This document shows, piece by piece, positions 55,782 to 63,544 of a stretch of 64,000 bases of DNA (position 1 is its first letter; every line of letters starts with the position of its first letter). The stretch covers positions 1 to 64,000 of the forward strand of contig JADZFR010000044.1 in the NCBI GenBank assembly GCA_020849795.1, read 5' to 3'. Origin of the DNA: Planctomycetota bacterium (GTDB taxonomy: Bacteria; Planctomycetota; UBA8742; UBA2392). The notes beneath the pieces were generated by a model. The model saw only the letters and a list, made by a program, of their open reading frames with translations, did not search any database and was not told the DNA's origin. A program made the position numbers and the translations under genes.

Positions 55782-57284
55782 CTACTCCAGTTCGGGCAGG
55801 GCGCCCAGGGCGTCGCCGACGCGCAGGGTGCGGATGTTGTTGGGCGGCAGCTGCTCGCCCCACGGGTAGCGGCTGATGACCACGATGCGATCGCTGGTAT
55901 GCACCAGCCCCTGGTCCAAAATCGCCCGCGCAAGCTGCCGCAACTCGGATTCCATGTCCGGCATGTCCGGCGCCTCATCGTCAAGCCGCGTGCGCACAGG
56001 CAGCACGCCCCACAACAACGCGTGGCGTCGCAGCACGGCGGGGTCATGGTGCACGACAAGAATGGGGCAGCCTCCGCGAATCTTGGACAGGTAGCGTGCC
56101 GTCACGCCTGACTCGCTGCGCACCACCATGAACTTGGCGCCCAGCGGCTCGGCGATTATGGCCGCCCCCATCACCATCGCCTTGCGCAGCGCATCGCCGC
56201 TGCGTTCGCTCAGAAACTTGTCCGCGTCTTCCTTTGGCGCGAGCACACGCTCAACGTCACGGGCGACGCGCGCCATGGTGCGCACGGCGTGTACCGGGTA
56301 CTTGCCGGCTGCGGTTTCGGCGCTGAGCATCAACGCGTCGCAACCGTCTTCGATGGCGTTGGCGATGTCGCTGACCTCGGCGCGGGTGGGCGTCGGGTTC
56401 TCGATCATGCTCTCGAGCACCTGCGTGGCGACGATCACCGGCTTCAGCGCGTCGCTGCACGCGGCGACAATGCGCTTCTGGTGCAGTGGCACGCTTTCGA
56501 CGGGCAACTCAATGCCCAGGTCGCCGCGCGCAACCATGACCGCGTCGCTGGCTTCAATGATGGCGTCCAGGTTATCCAGCGCCTGCGGCTTCTCGATCTT
56601 GGCGACAATCACTGCCTTGCTGCCCAGCGCTGCCAGCCTTGCGCGCAGGTGGTTCACATCGTCGGCGCTGCGCACGAACGACAGCGCAAAGATATCCGCG
56701 CCCAGCGTCACGCCGAACTCAAGGTCGATGACATCTTTGGGCGTGAGCGCCGGCGAACTGATCTGGGTGCCCGGCAGATTGATGCCCTTGCGGCTTGTGA
56801 CCAGGCCGCCGACTTCGCACAAGCAGGTGACGCGATCTTGGGTCTTGCGGGTGACACTCAGGCGAATCGCGCCGTCGTTGATGTAAACTGGATCGCCGAC
56901 ATCCAGGTCATCGACCAGGCTCTCGTAGGTGCAGGTCAGTTCCTGCCGCGTGCATGGCGCGTCGCCGCGCACAAAGTCAATCAGGTCCGAAGGCTTAAGT
57001 TCAAAACCGCCATCCGCCACCTCGCGCAGCCGGATCTTGGGTCCGCTGAGATCAAACATGACGGCGATTTCGCGCCGGCGCGCCTCGGCGACGGCGCGCA
57101 CGGTCTGAAACGTGGTCTGATGCACTTGGTGATCGCCGTGGCTCATGTTCAGGCGCGCCACAGACATGCCTGAGTCGATCAACTCAGCCACGACGGCGGG
57201 GTCTCGCGAAGCGGGACCAAGCGTACACACTATGCGCGTGCGCATCGGCTGGCCCTTGGTGGTGCGAATGGTGTAGGCGGGCAT
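55782..57284 (-). CDS. pyk: Pyruvate kinase
   Basis: 500 residues from ATG 57284, or 487 from ATG 57245 (MRTRIVCTLGPAS, the usual family start). The longer start sits 6 nt after TACACT, which fits the leaderless pattern of the window, so I use it; the alternative has AAGGG upstream. It makes pyruvate and ATP from phosphoenolpyruvate and ADP. Motifs: ARLNMSHGDH near residue 45, MFDLSGPKIR near 76, FGVTLGADIFALSFVRS near 190, the catalytic IVAKIEKPQAL near 224 and VMVARGDLGIELP with the metal acid near 248, then VATQVLESMIENPTPTRAEV near 287. The C-terminal regulatory domain is complete and ends in VGDALGALPELE. Confidence 0.94.
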   Translation of the reverse strand: MPAYTIRTTKGQPMRTRIVCTLGPASRDPAVVAELIDSGMSVARLNMSHGDHQVHQTTFQTVRAVAEARRREIAVMFDLSGPKIRLREVADGGFELKPSDLIDFVRGDAPCTRQELTCTYESLVDDLDVGDPVYINDGAIRLSVTRKTQDRVTCLCEVGGLVTSRKGINLPGTQISSPALTPKDVIDLEFGVTLGADIFALSFVRSADDVNHLRARLAALGSKAVIVAKIEKPQALDNLDAIIEASDAVMVARGDLGIELPVESVPLHQKRIVAACSDALKPVIVATQVLESMIENPTPTRAEVSDIANAIEDGCDALMLSAETAAGKYPVHAVRTMARVARDVERVLAPKEDADKFLSERSGDALRKAMVMGAAIIAEPLGAKFMVVRSESGVTARYLSKIRGGCPILVVHHDPAVLRRHALLWGVLPVRTRLDDEAPDMPDMESELRQLARAILDQGLVHTSDRIVVISRYPWGEQLPPNNIRTLRVGDALGALPELE

Positions 57285-57290
57285 GGCGCG

Positions 57291-57318
57291 AGTGTAATGG
57301 TGCCGGTGCCGATTTCAC
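57291..57318 (-). promoter_or_regulatory. Putative promoter of pyk
   Basis: Minus strand: GTGAAA (57313-57318), 16-bp spacer, TACACT (57291-57296). The -10 ends 6 nt before ATG 57284. Confidence 0.45.
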
Positions 57319-57472
57319 AGGCCAGCCGGCTTTGCCGCCCGCCGGCGTACTTTCCGCAAACGCATTTGGCACCTTTTCCGATCTGCGACTAAACGCGCCG
57401 CAACACCCTCGCGAATACGCCTGACGGTCGCGCCGCGGGTTACACTGTGCGTGCGTAGACGAAAGGACCCCA

Positions 57473-57928
57473 ATGACCGGCTACAAGGTACTCACCAAGC
57501 AGGGCCTCAAGGGCCCCTTCAAGAAATCCTCCATCTACAAGGCTGTTACCAGCGCCATGTTGCCGCTGCAGGCTCGATTGCTTGAAATTGACTCGGGGCG
57601 CTACATTTCGGCCGCGGAGCTGGTTGGCGAACGGGTCGAGCCCAAGGCCAAACCCGAGCCGTTGCACAAGGTCGATGACGACACGCGCCCCCACGGCCCC
57701 GGCGAAACCACCAAGGCTGAGCCGCTGAAGTTCGCCGATGAGGCACCGCAACCGGAACCCCAGCGTCCGCAAGCCGGCGAAACGTTGCCCAAGGTCATCT
57801 TTGTCGGCAAGGTGCCGCTGAAGCGGGCGATCCGGCTGCCGAAGTCTCTCAAAGCCAGGCCCAAACTGCCCGCCGCGGAACAGGCACCCGTGGGCGAAGA
57901 GAGCGACGAGCTGATCCTCACGAATTGA
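57473..57928 (+). CDS. Small GYF-like protein with Pro-rich tail (paralogue 1)
   Basis: 151 residues from ATG 57473 (AAAGGA 6-7 nt upstream; TACACT at 57441-57446). The first ~50 residues (YKVLTKQGLKGPFKKSSIYK, LLEIDSGRYISAAELVGE) have the layout of a GYF_2/DUF4339 domain: G..GPF, a helix, then a strand and an aliphatic/acidic helix. That family binds proline-rich peptides or acts as an adaptor. The middle is Pro/Glu-rich (PKAKPEPLHK, PQPEPQRPQAG), and the end is a basic patch followed by an acidic tail (EESDELILTN). It has no signal peptide. A shorter paralogue follows 97 bp on. The assignment to GYF_2 is inference from pattern only. Confidence 0.7.
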   Translation: MTGYKVLTKQGLKGPFKKSSIYKAVTSAMLPLQARLLEIDSGRYISAAELVGERVEPKAKPEPLHKVDDDTRPHGPGETTKAEPLKFADEAPQPEPQRPQAGETLPKVIFVGKVPLKRAIRLPKSLKARPKLPAAEQAPVGEESDELILTN

Positions 57929-58025
57929 GATTGCGCGTGGGTTCAGCCGCTGTGCCTGCACTAGCCCCGAGGCTGCGAGCAGTTAACATCAGGTTGATAG
58001 AATGCCGGCATCGGGGAGTGACTGG

Positions 58026-58313
58026 ATGATTGGGTTCAAGGTTCTGACCAAGCACGGACTGAAGGGCCCTTTCAAGAAGAGCTCTGTCCTCAAGGCAATC
58101 ACCGGGGCGATGATCCCGCTGAAGGCCCGGCTGTTGGACCTTGAAACCGGCCGCTACCTGTCCGCGGCAGAGCTGGTCGGCGAGCAGTCCGATCCGCCGT
58201 CTACACCGTTTGCCCAGGCGCAGGACAAGGTGGACCAGGCCGATATCACCAGCATCACCGACTACATCGTTCCCGCGGACGATTCCGGCGAACTCAAGCT
58301 GACCGACGACTGA
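58026..58313 (+). CDS. Small GYF-like protein (paralogue 2)
   Basis: 95 residues. I start at ATG 58026 and not at the earlier ATG 58002, because GGGGAG lies 8 nt upstream and the paralogue begins at the same place (MTGYKVLTK versus MIGFKVLTK). The shared block KHGLKGPFKKSSVLK, LLDLETGRYLSAAELVGE covers residues 7-50. The tail is short and acidic (DDSGELKLTDD), like the end of the longer paralogue. TAGAAT at 57998-58003 is a possible -10. Its stop codon abuts the stop of the convergent TssM-like gene in a TGATCA palindrome. Confidence 0.7.
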   Translation: MIGFKVLTKHGLKGPFKKSSVLKAITGAMIPLKARLLDLETGRYLSAAELVGEQSDPPSTPFAQAQDKVDQADITSITDYIVPADDSGELKLTDD

Positions 58314-59558
58314 TCACGGCGCAAAGCGCGCGAAGATTGCGGGCTCGAAGGGGTTGGCGTCTTTGTCGGCAAGGATTTGCACGACCAGCGGCTCGGGCGC
58401 GTCTTTGGGTCTGCGCACCGGCGGGCGGCGCTTGCTGACCGACTCGTTGTCAAAGTGCCAGACCAGCAGCCCATTCTGCGACTGCACGAGTTCAAGCCGC
58501 CACAAGATCCGCAGCATCCCCCACGGGCTGTCGCTTTCTTTCACCTGGATGCTGGGGTCGCGCGCCGGGCTTTCCGTGACCAGACTGATCTGCGCCTGCT
58601 CGCGCATCGACGGCCGCCACGTCACCGGCGTGAAAGTCTCGCCGCCGCTGCGCACGACCTGCGTACCAAGTTCCAGCACCAGATCTCGGTAGCGCGTGTT
58701 ACTTACGAGCCGCATGGAAAACTTCACCTGCATGCCGGCGCCATCGTCGAACAACGCGTCACGCAGCCCGGCTGCCGAATCCACCGTGCGCGTGAATTCC
58801 GCCGGCACAGGCACCGCGATCCGGCCCCCGATTTCGATTTCTGCCAGGCGCTTGACGTCGGCTGCAATCTCCCACAGCACGCCTGACTTCGGGTTCAGGA
58901 TGCGCTCGACTTCTTCGACCGGCGCGTCCGCTTCTGCTGCCGGGTCAAAGGGAAAGCAGTGGGCAACTCTCTCGCGCCATGGTTTTTGCACTTCGCTTTC
59001 AAAGCGCCGCAGCAGCGCGTCGCCCTCACCCCGCAACGACCCGATGTACAGGCCTTCGGCGGCTTCATACAGCGTCAGTGCCTCTTGCACGTTGCCGGTG
59101 CTTCTTGTCAGTTCGGCATCGGCGAACACCTTGTCCGCATTATCGTTTGCCGGCAGCGCGCGTTCGTGCCGGTACTTTTCCCACGCCTCGCGGGCTTGCT
59201 GACAGGCCGTGATCCTGTCGTCCGTGGTGCGGTCGGCGATGCGGCTGTCGAGCAGGTCGCCGGCGGCGAAGGTGACAATCGTGTACACGGCAAGTGCAAG
59301 TGCGATGACCAGCAGGATCCACCAGCCCTTGAACAGCCTGCGAGGACTCGGCGCGGCTACGGTCGGCGTCGAAACAAACGCGGGTTCATCCAGCGCCGCG
59401 AGCCGGGCTTGCTCCAGCAACTTGAGCGCTGCCTCAAGTTGTGCGCCCTGCAGGTCGCCTTGCAGCTCCGCGCGTTTGCGGCGTACCTTCTCTTCGATGT
59501 GCTCGCGCGATGCCCCTACATAGAGGCCAAGGTGGATGTGTGCCTGCTCGCGGTTCAT
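58314..59558 (-). CDS. Membrane protein with J-like N terminus and TssM/IcmF C-terminal-like domain
   Basis: 414 residues from ATG 59558, which lies 6 nt after TACCCT. Residues 1-60 look like a short J-type helical hairpin (LGLYVGASREHIEEKVRRKR). One membrane helix spans ~80-102 (WWILLVIALALAVYTIVTF). Residues ~110-414 are extracytoplasmic. They contain pieces that resemble the C-terminal domain of type VI secretion TssM: HCFPFDPAAEADAPVEEVER near 215, GLRDALFDDGAGMQVKFSMR near 270 and DSPWGMLRILWRLEL near 355. TssM proper is over 1000 residues with an N-terminal GTPase-like domain, absent here. No other T6SS gene is in the window. The domain match is from memory and needs a profile search. 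Confidence 0.55.
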   Translation of the reverse strand: MNREQAHIHLGLYVGASREHIEEKVRRKRAELQGDLQGAQLEAALKLLEQARLAALDEPAFVSTPTVAAPSPRRLFKGWWILLVIALALAVYTIVTFAAGDLLDSRIADRTTDDRITACQQAREAWEKYRHERALPANDNADKVFADAELTRSTGNVQEALTLYEAAEGLYIGSLRGEGDALLRRFESEVQKPWRERVAHCFPFDPAAEADAPVEEVERILNPKSGVLWEIAADVKRLAEIEIGGRIAVPVPAEFTRTVDSAAGLRDALFDDGAGMQVKFSMRLVSNTRYRDLVLELGTQVVRSGGETFTPVTWRPSMREQAQISLVTESPARDPSIQVKESDSPWGMLRILWRLELVQSQNGLLVWHFDNESVSKRRPPVRRPKDAPEPLVVQILADKDANPFEPAIFARFAP

Positions 59559-59564
59559 CGGCAC

Positions 59565-59570
59565 AGGGTA
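59565..59570 (-). promoter_or_regulatory. Candidate -10 element, leaderless arrangement
   Basis: Minus strand TACCCT, then 6 nt, then ATG 59558. Confidence 0.35.
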
Positions 59571-59610
59571 GCGCGCCCGGCCGCGATGGGAATTGGCGGC
59601 CTGCGCCGGC

Positions 59611-60930
59611 CTACTTCGGGATAAACACGTCTTTGCCCGACGTGCCGTTGGTGATGTGCTCGTTGAACCGAAACATCGCGCCGCGACTTACGCCGTGGGC
59701 CTGCGCGTATTGATCGAGGGTGCGGCCGTCACCCATGACCACCGTGCACACGCGCCGCTTGAACGACACCAGCCACTCGTCCCAACTTGCCAATTCACGG
59801 TACTCGATGGCTTCCGGCACGCTGGCGCCGCGCTTGCTCGCGTCTGCAACGTCGCCAAGGCGGCCGCAGCCTAGATGCCAGTAGCTGACCGCAGGCACGC
59901 CGTACTCCAGCGCAGTCTCGACGCGGCGGGTGGTCGCGCGAAACGACGGCAGCGCTGCCCATTGGCCGCGATAACGGCAGGCAAGCTCTGCCTCGCTGCT
60001 CATCCACGCGGCTTCAAACTCCGGCTGCTGGGCCAGCCGCGTCGAGTCCGCCAATGTCACCGACTTTGCCTTCGGGATCGTGGCATCGTCGGGACGGGGC
60101 CAGTCATAGCCATACAACGGCAGGCACATTGTCAGCTTGTGCGCCTGTGGCGCCCATTGCTCAAGCAGGCGCACGTAGGCATCGATCGGGCACAGCGCGC
60201 CCGGCAGGCTGCTGCTCCAGTGGTAGTCGTACATCATGAAGCGCACGGTGTAGACCTGCTCAGCGCGCAGCAACCGGCTGATGGCGTCCATCTGCTCGGG
60301 ACGCAGCACGCCGTCCACCGGCTGCAGCGTGAACGACAGTCGCCTCCCATAACCAAGGCGCGGTCCGAGCAACTCTGCCAGTTCCGGCAGCGCGTTGGCC
60401 TGTGCCGTCGTCAGCGTTTCGTAGTCCAGGTCGAGGTGCTGACAGGCGCTGGCCTCGAAAGCCGCGATCAGGCTGTCGGCATGGGCTTTGAGGCGCCCGC
60501 GGCCCAGCGCGCCCTCCAACGACTTGCCGTGGTTGGTGACAGTCAGCCAGGTGCGCACAGCTTTCAGCACCGCGGTAGTGCGGCCCTTTTCCAGGCCGGC
60601 GGCGTCTTCAAGGCGGACCACGCCTTGCTCATCGACCGTGCCGTGGAAGAAAAGCAAGTCGGTAAAGCCGGCAGATGCCGCTTCCGCGGCGACTCTGCTT
60701 TCATCGGTCCAGGACGGAACCCAGCCTTCCATGCGATCGAGCGCTGCGAGCGGCGTTGGCTTGAAGCGCTCGGGCAACGGTTCAGGGCGCGGCTCGCGCG
60801 AGTAAACGACACAACCGACCACGAGCGCCGCCAGCAGGCTCACGCCAAATAGAGCGGCAGCCGCGTGTGCGGCGCGGCCGTGAAGGCGAATTTCGAATGT
60901 TCGTTTGCCGGTGCGGCGTTGGCGGCCCAT
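59611..60930 (-). CDS. Glycoside hydrolase family 18-like protein with C-terminal LysM
   Basis: 439 residues. A basic N terminus and one membrane helix (~22-42, AAALFGVSLLAALVVGC) anchor it outside the cytoplasm; the VVGC could also be a lipobox. The catalytic barrel (~65-395) is of the GH18/YaaH type, with the active-site motif HLDLDYETL near residue 170 (the DxDxE glutamate), VRFMMYDYHWSS near 233 and LPLYGYDWPRP near 275, which match the strands of spore-cortex YaaH enzymes. Residues ~396-439 are a LysM peptidoglycan-binding repeat (GDGRTLDQYAQAHGVSRGAM, DVFIP at the end). Expected action: cleavage of peptidoglycan or chitin-like polymers at the cell wall. ATG 60930 has GGGGGAG upstream. 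Confidence 0.85.
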   Translation of the reverse strand: MGRQRRTGKRTFEIRLHGRAAHAAAALFGVSLLAALVVGCVVYSREPRPEPLPERFKPTPLAALDRMEGWVPSWTDESRVAAEAASAGFTDLLFFHGTVDEQGVVRLEDAAGLEKGRTTAVLKAVRTWLTVTNHGKSLEGALGRGRLKAHADSLIAAFEASACQHLDLDYETLTTAQANALPELAELLGPRLGYGRRLSFTLQPVDGVLRPEQMDAISRLLRAEQVYTVRFMMYDYHWSSSLPGALCPIDAYVRLLEQWAPQAHKLTMCLPLYGYDWPRPDDATIPKAKSVTLADSTRLAQQPEFEAAWMSSEAELACRYRGQWAALPSFRATTRRVETALEYGVPAVSYWHLGCGRLGDVADASKRGASVPEAIEYRELASWDEWLVSFKRRVCTVVMGDGRTLDQYAQAHGVSRGAMFRFNEHITNGTSGKDVFIPK

Positions 60931-61044
60931 TGCTCCCCCGGCATCTATCGGCGGGCCGGGACCAGGTCATGCAGCAATTCGGCTGGCAGAAAGGTTGTTG
61001 CGGTGCTGGTTCGGCGTAGGATGACCCGACCCAGGAGCCGCGCC

Positions 61045-61356
61045 ATGAATGCCCGGAACATACTGCTGTTACTGCTGCCCGTGTTTGGATTTGTCGCCGC
61101 GTGCGCTACTTCAAAGAACTATGACCCCGAGTTCAACGCCGCACCCCAGGATGTGCAATCCGATTGGCCCATGACACGCGAGCGTTGCAGCCAGTGCCAC
61201 TCGCTCGAGCGCGTATTTGAGTACGTCGACGCCAGCACTAACCGCGACGAGATTGAAATGATGGTCGAAGATATGGCCGGCCGCAAGAAATCGAAAATCG
61301 AGGACGCCGAAATCCCGCGCATCGTCCAAGTCCTCGATTGGCACCGCCAGAAATAG
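61045..61356 (+). CDS. Small CxxCH lipoprotein
   Basis: 103 residues, with AGGAG 7 nt before ATG 61045. The signal MNARNILLLLLPVFGFVAAC ends in a lipobox with Cys20. The mature protein is short and has one heme-attachment-like motif, RERCSQCHSLERVFEY near residue 48, and a C-terminal helical part with EMMVEDMAGRKKSK, whose Met residues could be the sixth heme ligand. It resembles small monoheme c-type proteins in which a CxxCH is followed by a short helical hairpin. Its stop lies 2 nt from the stop of the convergent C25-like gene. Partner unknown. Confidence 0.8.
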   Translation: MNARNILLLLLPVFGFVAACATSKNYDPEFNAAPQDVQSDWPMTRERCSQCHSLERVFEYVDASTNRDEIEMMVEDMAGRKKSKIEDAEIPRIVQVLDWHRQK

Positions 61357-61358
61357 GC

Positions 61359-63431
61359 TTAGCCGGCCACGCGTCGGCGTCTGCGCCACAGCACCAGCAG
61401 CATAACGGCCAGCGGTACCGTCCACACGCCGCCGCGCAGCGTGCTGCAGCCGCCGCCATCATCGCTGCCCTTGCCGCCTCCTCCGCCACCGCCGCCTGCG
61501 TTGCCGATCGTCAGCGTCGCAACCGCACTGGTCGTGCTCCCGAATGCATTGCTGACCACGCAGCGAAACTGCGCGCCGTTGTCGGCCAGCGTAAGCGTGG
61601 GCGTCGTGTAGCTTGTTGAGTTCGCGCCAATGATGTCCGCACCGCCCTGCTGCCACTGATAGCTCAACGTGCCGCTGCCTGTCGCGCTGACGGTGAACGT
61701 CGCGGTTGCGCCTTCGGGTGCGGTCTGGTCGCTGGGGTCAGCCGTGATCGTCGGGGGCTGGCCCGTGACCGTAATGTCAATCAGCGCGCCGGTTGCCAGG
61801 TTGTAGTAGCTGCCGCTGGCGGTCTGCTGCAGCGCCAGTGCGCGAATCATGTACCACAACGCTCCTGCCGGGGGAGAGGTGTCGTCGTAGCTGGTGCCGG
61901 CCACTGGCGCCGTGGTCAGGCGCGCGTACGGGCCGCCCAGCGCTGCAGCACGATAGACGTGATAACCGGTCACGACGTCTGTGCTGCCTGTCCACGAAAG
62001 CTGCACGCTGGTGCCGGCTTGCACCGCGGCCGGCGCGGTCGCCGGGGCAACATAGTGCAGGCGCAGCGTGGGGTCGCCCATCAGGTTCACATGAACGCCG
62101 CCGTTAGACGACGTGTTCAGCGCGGGGCGGTTCTGCGTGTACAGCAGGCTTTCACCAATCGGCTCGCCCAGCGCCATACTGTGAAAGTACCAGTGCGGTC
62201 GCCCCGACCAGGCACAGGTCAACCCGCGGCCACTGGCCAGCGGTGCCCGCATGAAGGCATTGACGTAGTCCCAGTCGCCGTGGTAGCTGCCAAACAGGCA
62301 CGTAAACGGCACCTGGATGGCGGTTGCGGCGAAGTTGGCGGTGTTTCCGATGCCGCCGGCGCTGGTGTATGTGCCGCCGCCACAACCATAGGCCCATAGG
62401 TAGCTGCCGGCGCCCGTGCTGGTAAGAAAGTCAGCCGCGGTAACGTTGGATGCCCCCACCATCGGTGCAAAACTGCGCCAGCCGCTTGCCGCAAATGCCT
62501 CGGGATAGCTGGCCGCGGAAAAGTTGTCATCGACCAGGGCCCGGTCCTGCGGTCGCCACTGGGCGGTCCGGAACTCGTGGTCTTTGTTCAGGTAATTGCG
62601 CAGCAGTTCTTGTTCACTGGTTGCGAAGGCCGGCATCTCCGACAGGTCGACCCGGCCCACCATCAGCTCTGATGCGCTGGGCACGATGCTCTGATCGTAT
62701 CGGCCGTCGCCGGGGATATTGTGGTTTCGCGGGTTGGCGCTGCTGGTGTTGTTCACGCTGCTGTCGGTCCATCCACCGTTGACGTCACCATAGAACGAGT
62801 CGGCCGGCCACGCGCCCATGTGGTCGGGATGCGCGTCAGGGTTCATGTTGCCGGAGTGCGGCACCGCAATGTTGCCGAACAGGAAGACCGCCTTCGTGGT
62901 TGCAGGCGATGTATTGTACGCGGCCACGATCAACGCCTTGATGCTCACAACCGTGGCACTCGGGCTGACGTCGTGGCGCACCACTTGCCAGCCATCGCCG
63001 ACCAGGTCTTGTTCAAGCCGCGCAAGTTCTGTGGCCAGGGCGGTAATGTGCGTGTCGTCTACGATCAAGATCAGCCGCCCGCGGCTTTCCTTGAACGGCG
63101 CCTCGATGGCCGCAGTGATGAACCCCCAGGACGTATACGCCCCGCCGGTGCGGCCAACCGCGTACTCGTACATCACTCCGACCGAAACGTTTGTATCTGT
63201 CCACGTAAGCACGTTGCCGAGGTTGGCCACTGGCGTACCCCAGTTCGCGGAGGGCCAGGTGCGCTTGTACACAGAGTATGCGGTGCCACTGCCGCCGGTC
63301 GTCCAGTTCAGCGTAATCTGCGCCGGGCTGACCTGCACAGCCGCCGACAGGTCAACCGAGTAATCGTGCGAAGTTTGGGCGAGCAGGCCGCAAGGCAGAA
63401 GCACTGCAAACAGCAGCACGGCGATTCGCAT
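61359..63431 (-). CDS. Surface protein with C25/gingipain-like domain, FN3 and Ig domains, and sorting tail
   Basis: 690 residues. I start at ATG 63431 (GGGAGA upstream), which begins a signal peptide (MRIAVLLFAVLLPCGLLAQ). Residues ~25-115 are FN3-like. Residues ~120-435 look like a caspase/gingipain fold: LILIVDDTH, KAVFLFGNIAVPHSG, WPADSFYGDVNGGW and VGRVDLSEMPAFATSEQELL are typical C25 landmarks, and FTCLFGSYHGDW supplies a possible nucleophilic Cys near 385. The usual GHG catalytic His region reads YGCGGG, so activity is doubtful. An FN3 domain (~440-525) and an I-set Ig domain (~530-625) follow. The tail is GSDDGGGC, a hydrophobic helix and RRRRR, as in four other proteins here. A sigma70-type promoter lies just upstream. 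Confidence 0.75.
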   Translation of the reverse strand: MRIAVLLFAVLLPCGLLAQTSHDYSVDLSAAVQVSPAQITLNWTTGGSGTAYSVYKRTWPSANWGTPVANLGNVLTWTDTNVSVGVMYEYAVGRTGGAYTSWGFITAAIEAPFKESRGRLILIVDDTHITALATELARLEQDLVGDGWQVVRHDVSPSATVVSIKALIVAAYNTSPATTKAVFLFGNIAVPHSGNMNPDAHPDHMGAWPADSFYGDVNGGWTDSSVNNTSSANPRNHNIPGDGRYDQSIVPSASELMVGRVDLSEMPAFATSEQELLRNYLNKDHEFRTAQWRPQDRALVDDNFSAASYPEAFAASGWRSFAPMVGASNVTAADFLTSTGAGSYLWAYGCGGGTYTSAGGIGNTANFAATAIQVPFTCLFGSYHGDWDYVNAFMRAPLASGRGLTCAWSGRPHWYFHSMALGEPIGESLLYTQNRPALNTSSNGGVHVNLMGDPTLRLHYVAPATAPAAVQAGTSVQLSWTGSTDVVTGYHVYRAAALGGPYARLTTAPVAGTSYDDTSPPAGALWYMIRALALQQTASGSYYNLATGALIDITVTGQPPTITADPSDQTAPEGATATFTVSATGSGTLSYQWQQGGADIIGANSTSYTTPTLTLADNGAQFRCVVSNAFGSTTSAVATLTIGNAGGGGGGGGKGSDDGGGCSTLRGGVWTVPLAVMLLVLWRRRRRVAG

Positions 63432-63453
63432 GTGGGTCTCCCGGGGTCTGCAA

Positions 63454-63481
63454 ATGCTAGCCAACCACCGGCTGTGGTCAA
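63454..63481 (-). promoter_or_regulatory. Putative promoter of the C25-like gene
   Basis: Minus strand: TTGACC (63476-63481), 16-bp spacer, TAGCAT (63454-63459), with about 20 nt of leader containing GGGAGA. Confidence 0.5.
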
Positions 63482-63492
63482 AACACGAAACA

Positions 63493-63510
63493 ACTTCCTT
63501 CGCCGGAAGT
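63493..63510 (-). terminator. Small hairpin after the DUF4416 gene
   Basis: ACTTCC / GGAAGT with a 6-nt loop, 34 bp beyond the DUF4416 stop; on the minus strand it is followed by TGTTTCGTGTTTT. Confidence 0.45.
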
Positions 63511-63544
63511 GACAACGACAATGCGGTGAATTTCGAAATCGGGA

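Noticed and set aside
58314..59558. Type VI secretion locus
   Set aside because: Only one protein with partial TssM-like similarity is present; no TssB, TssC, Hcp, VgrG, TssK or ClpV gene is in the window.
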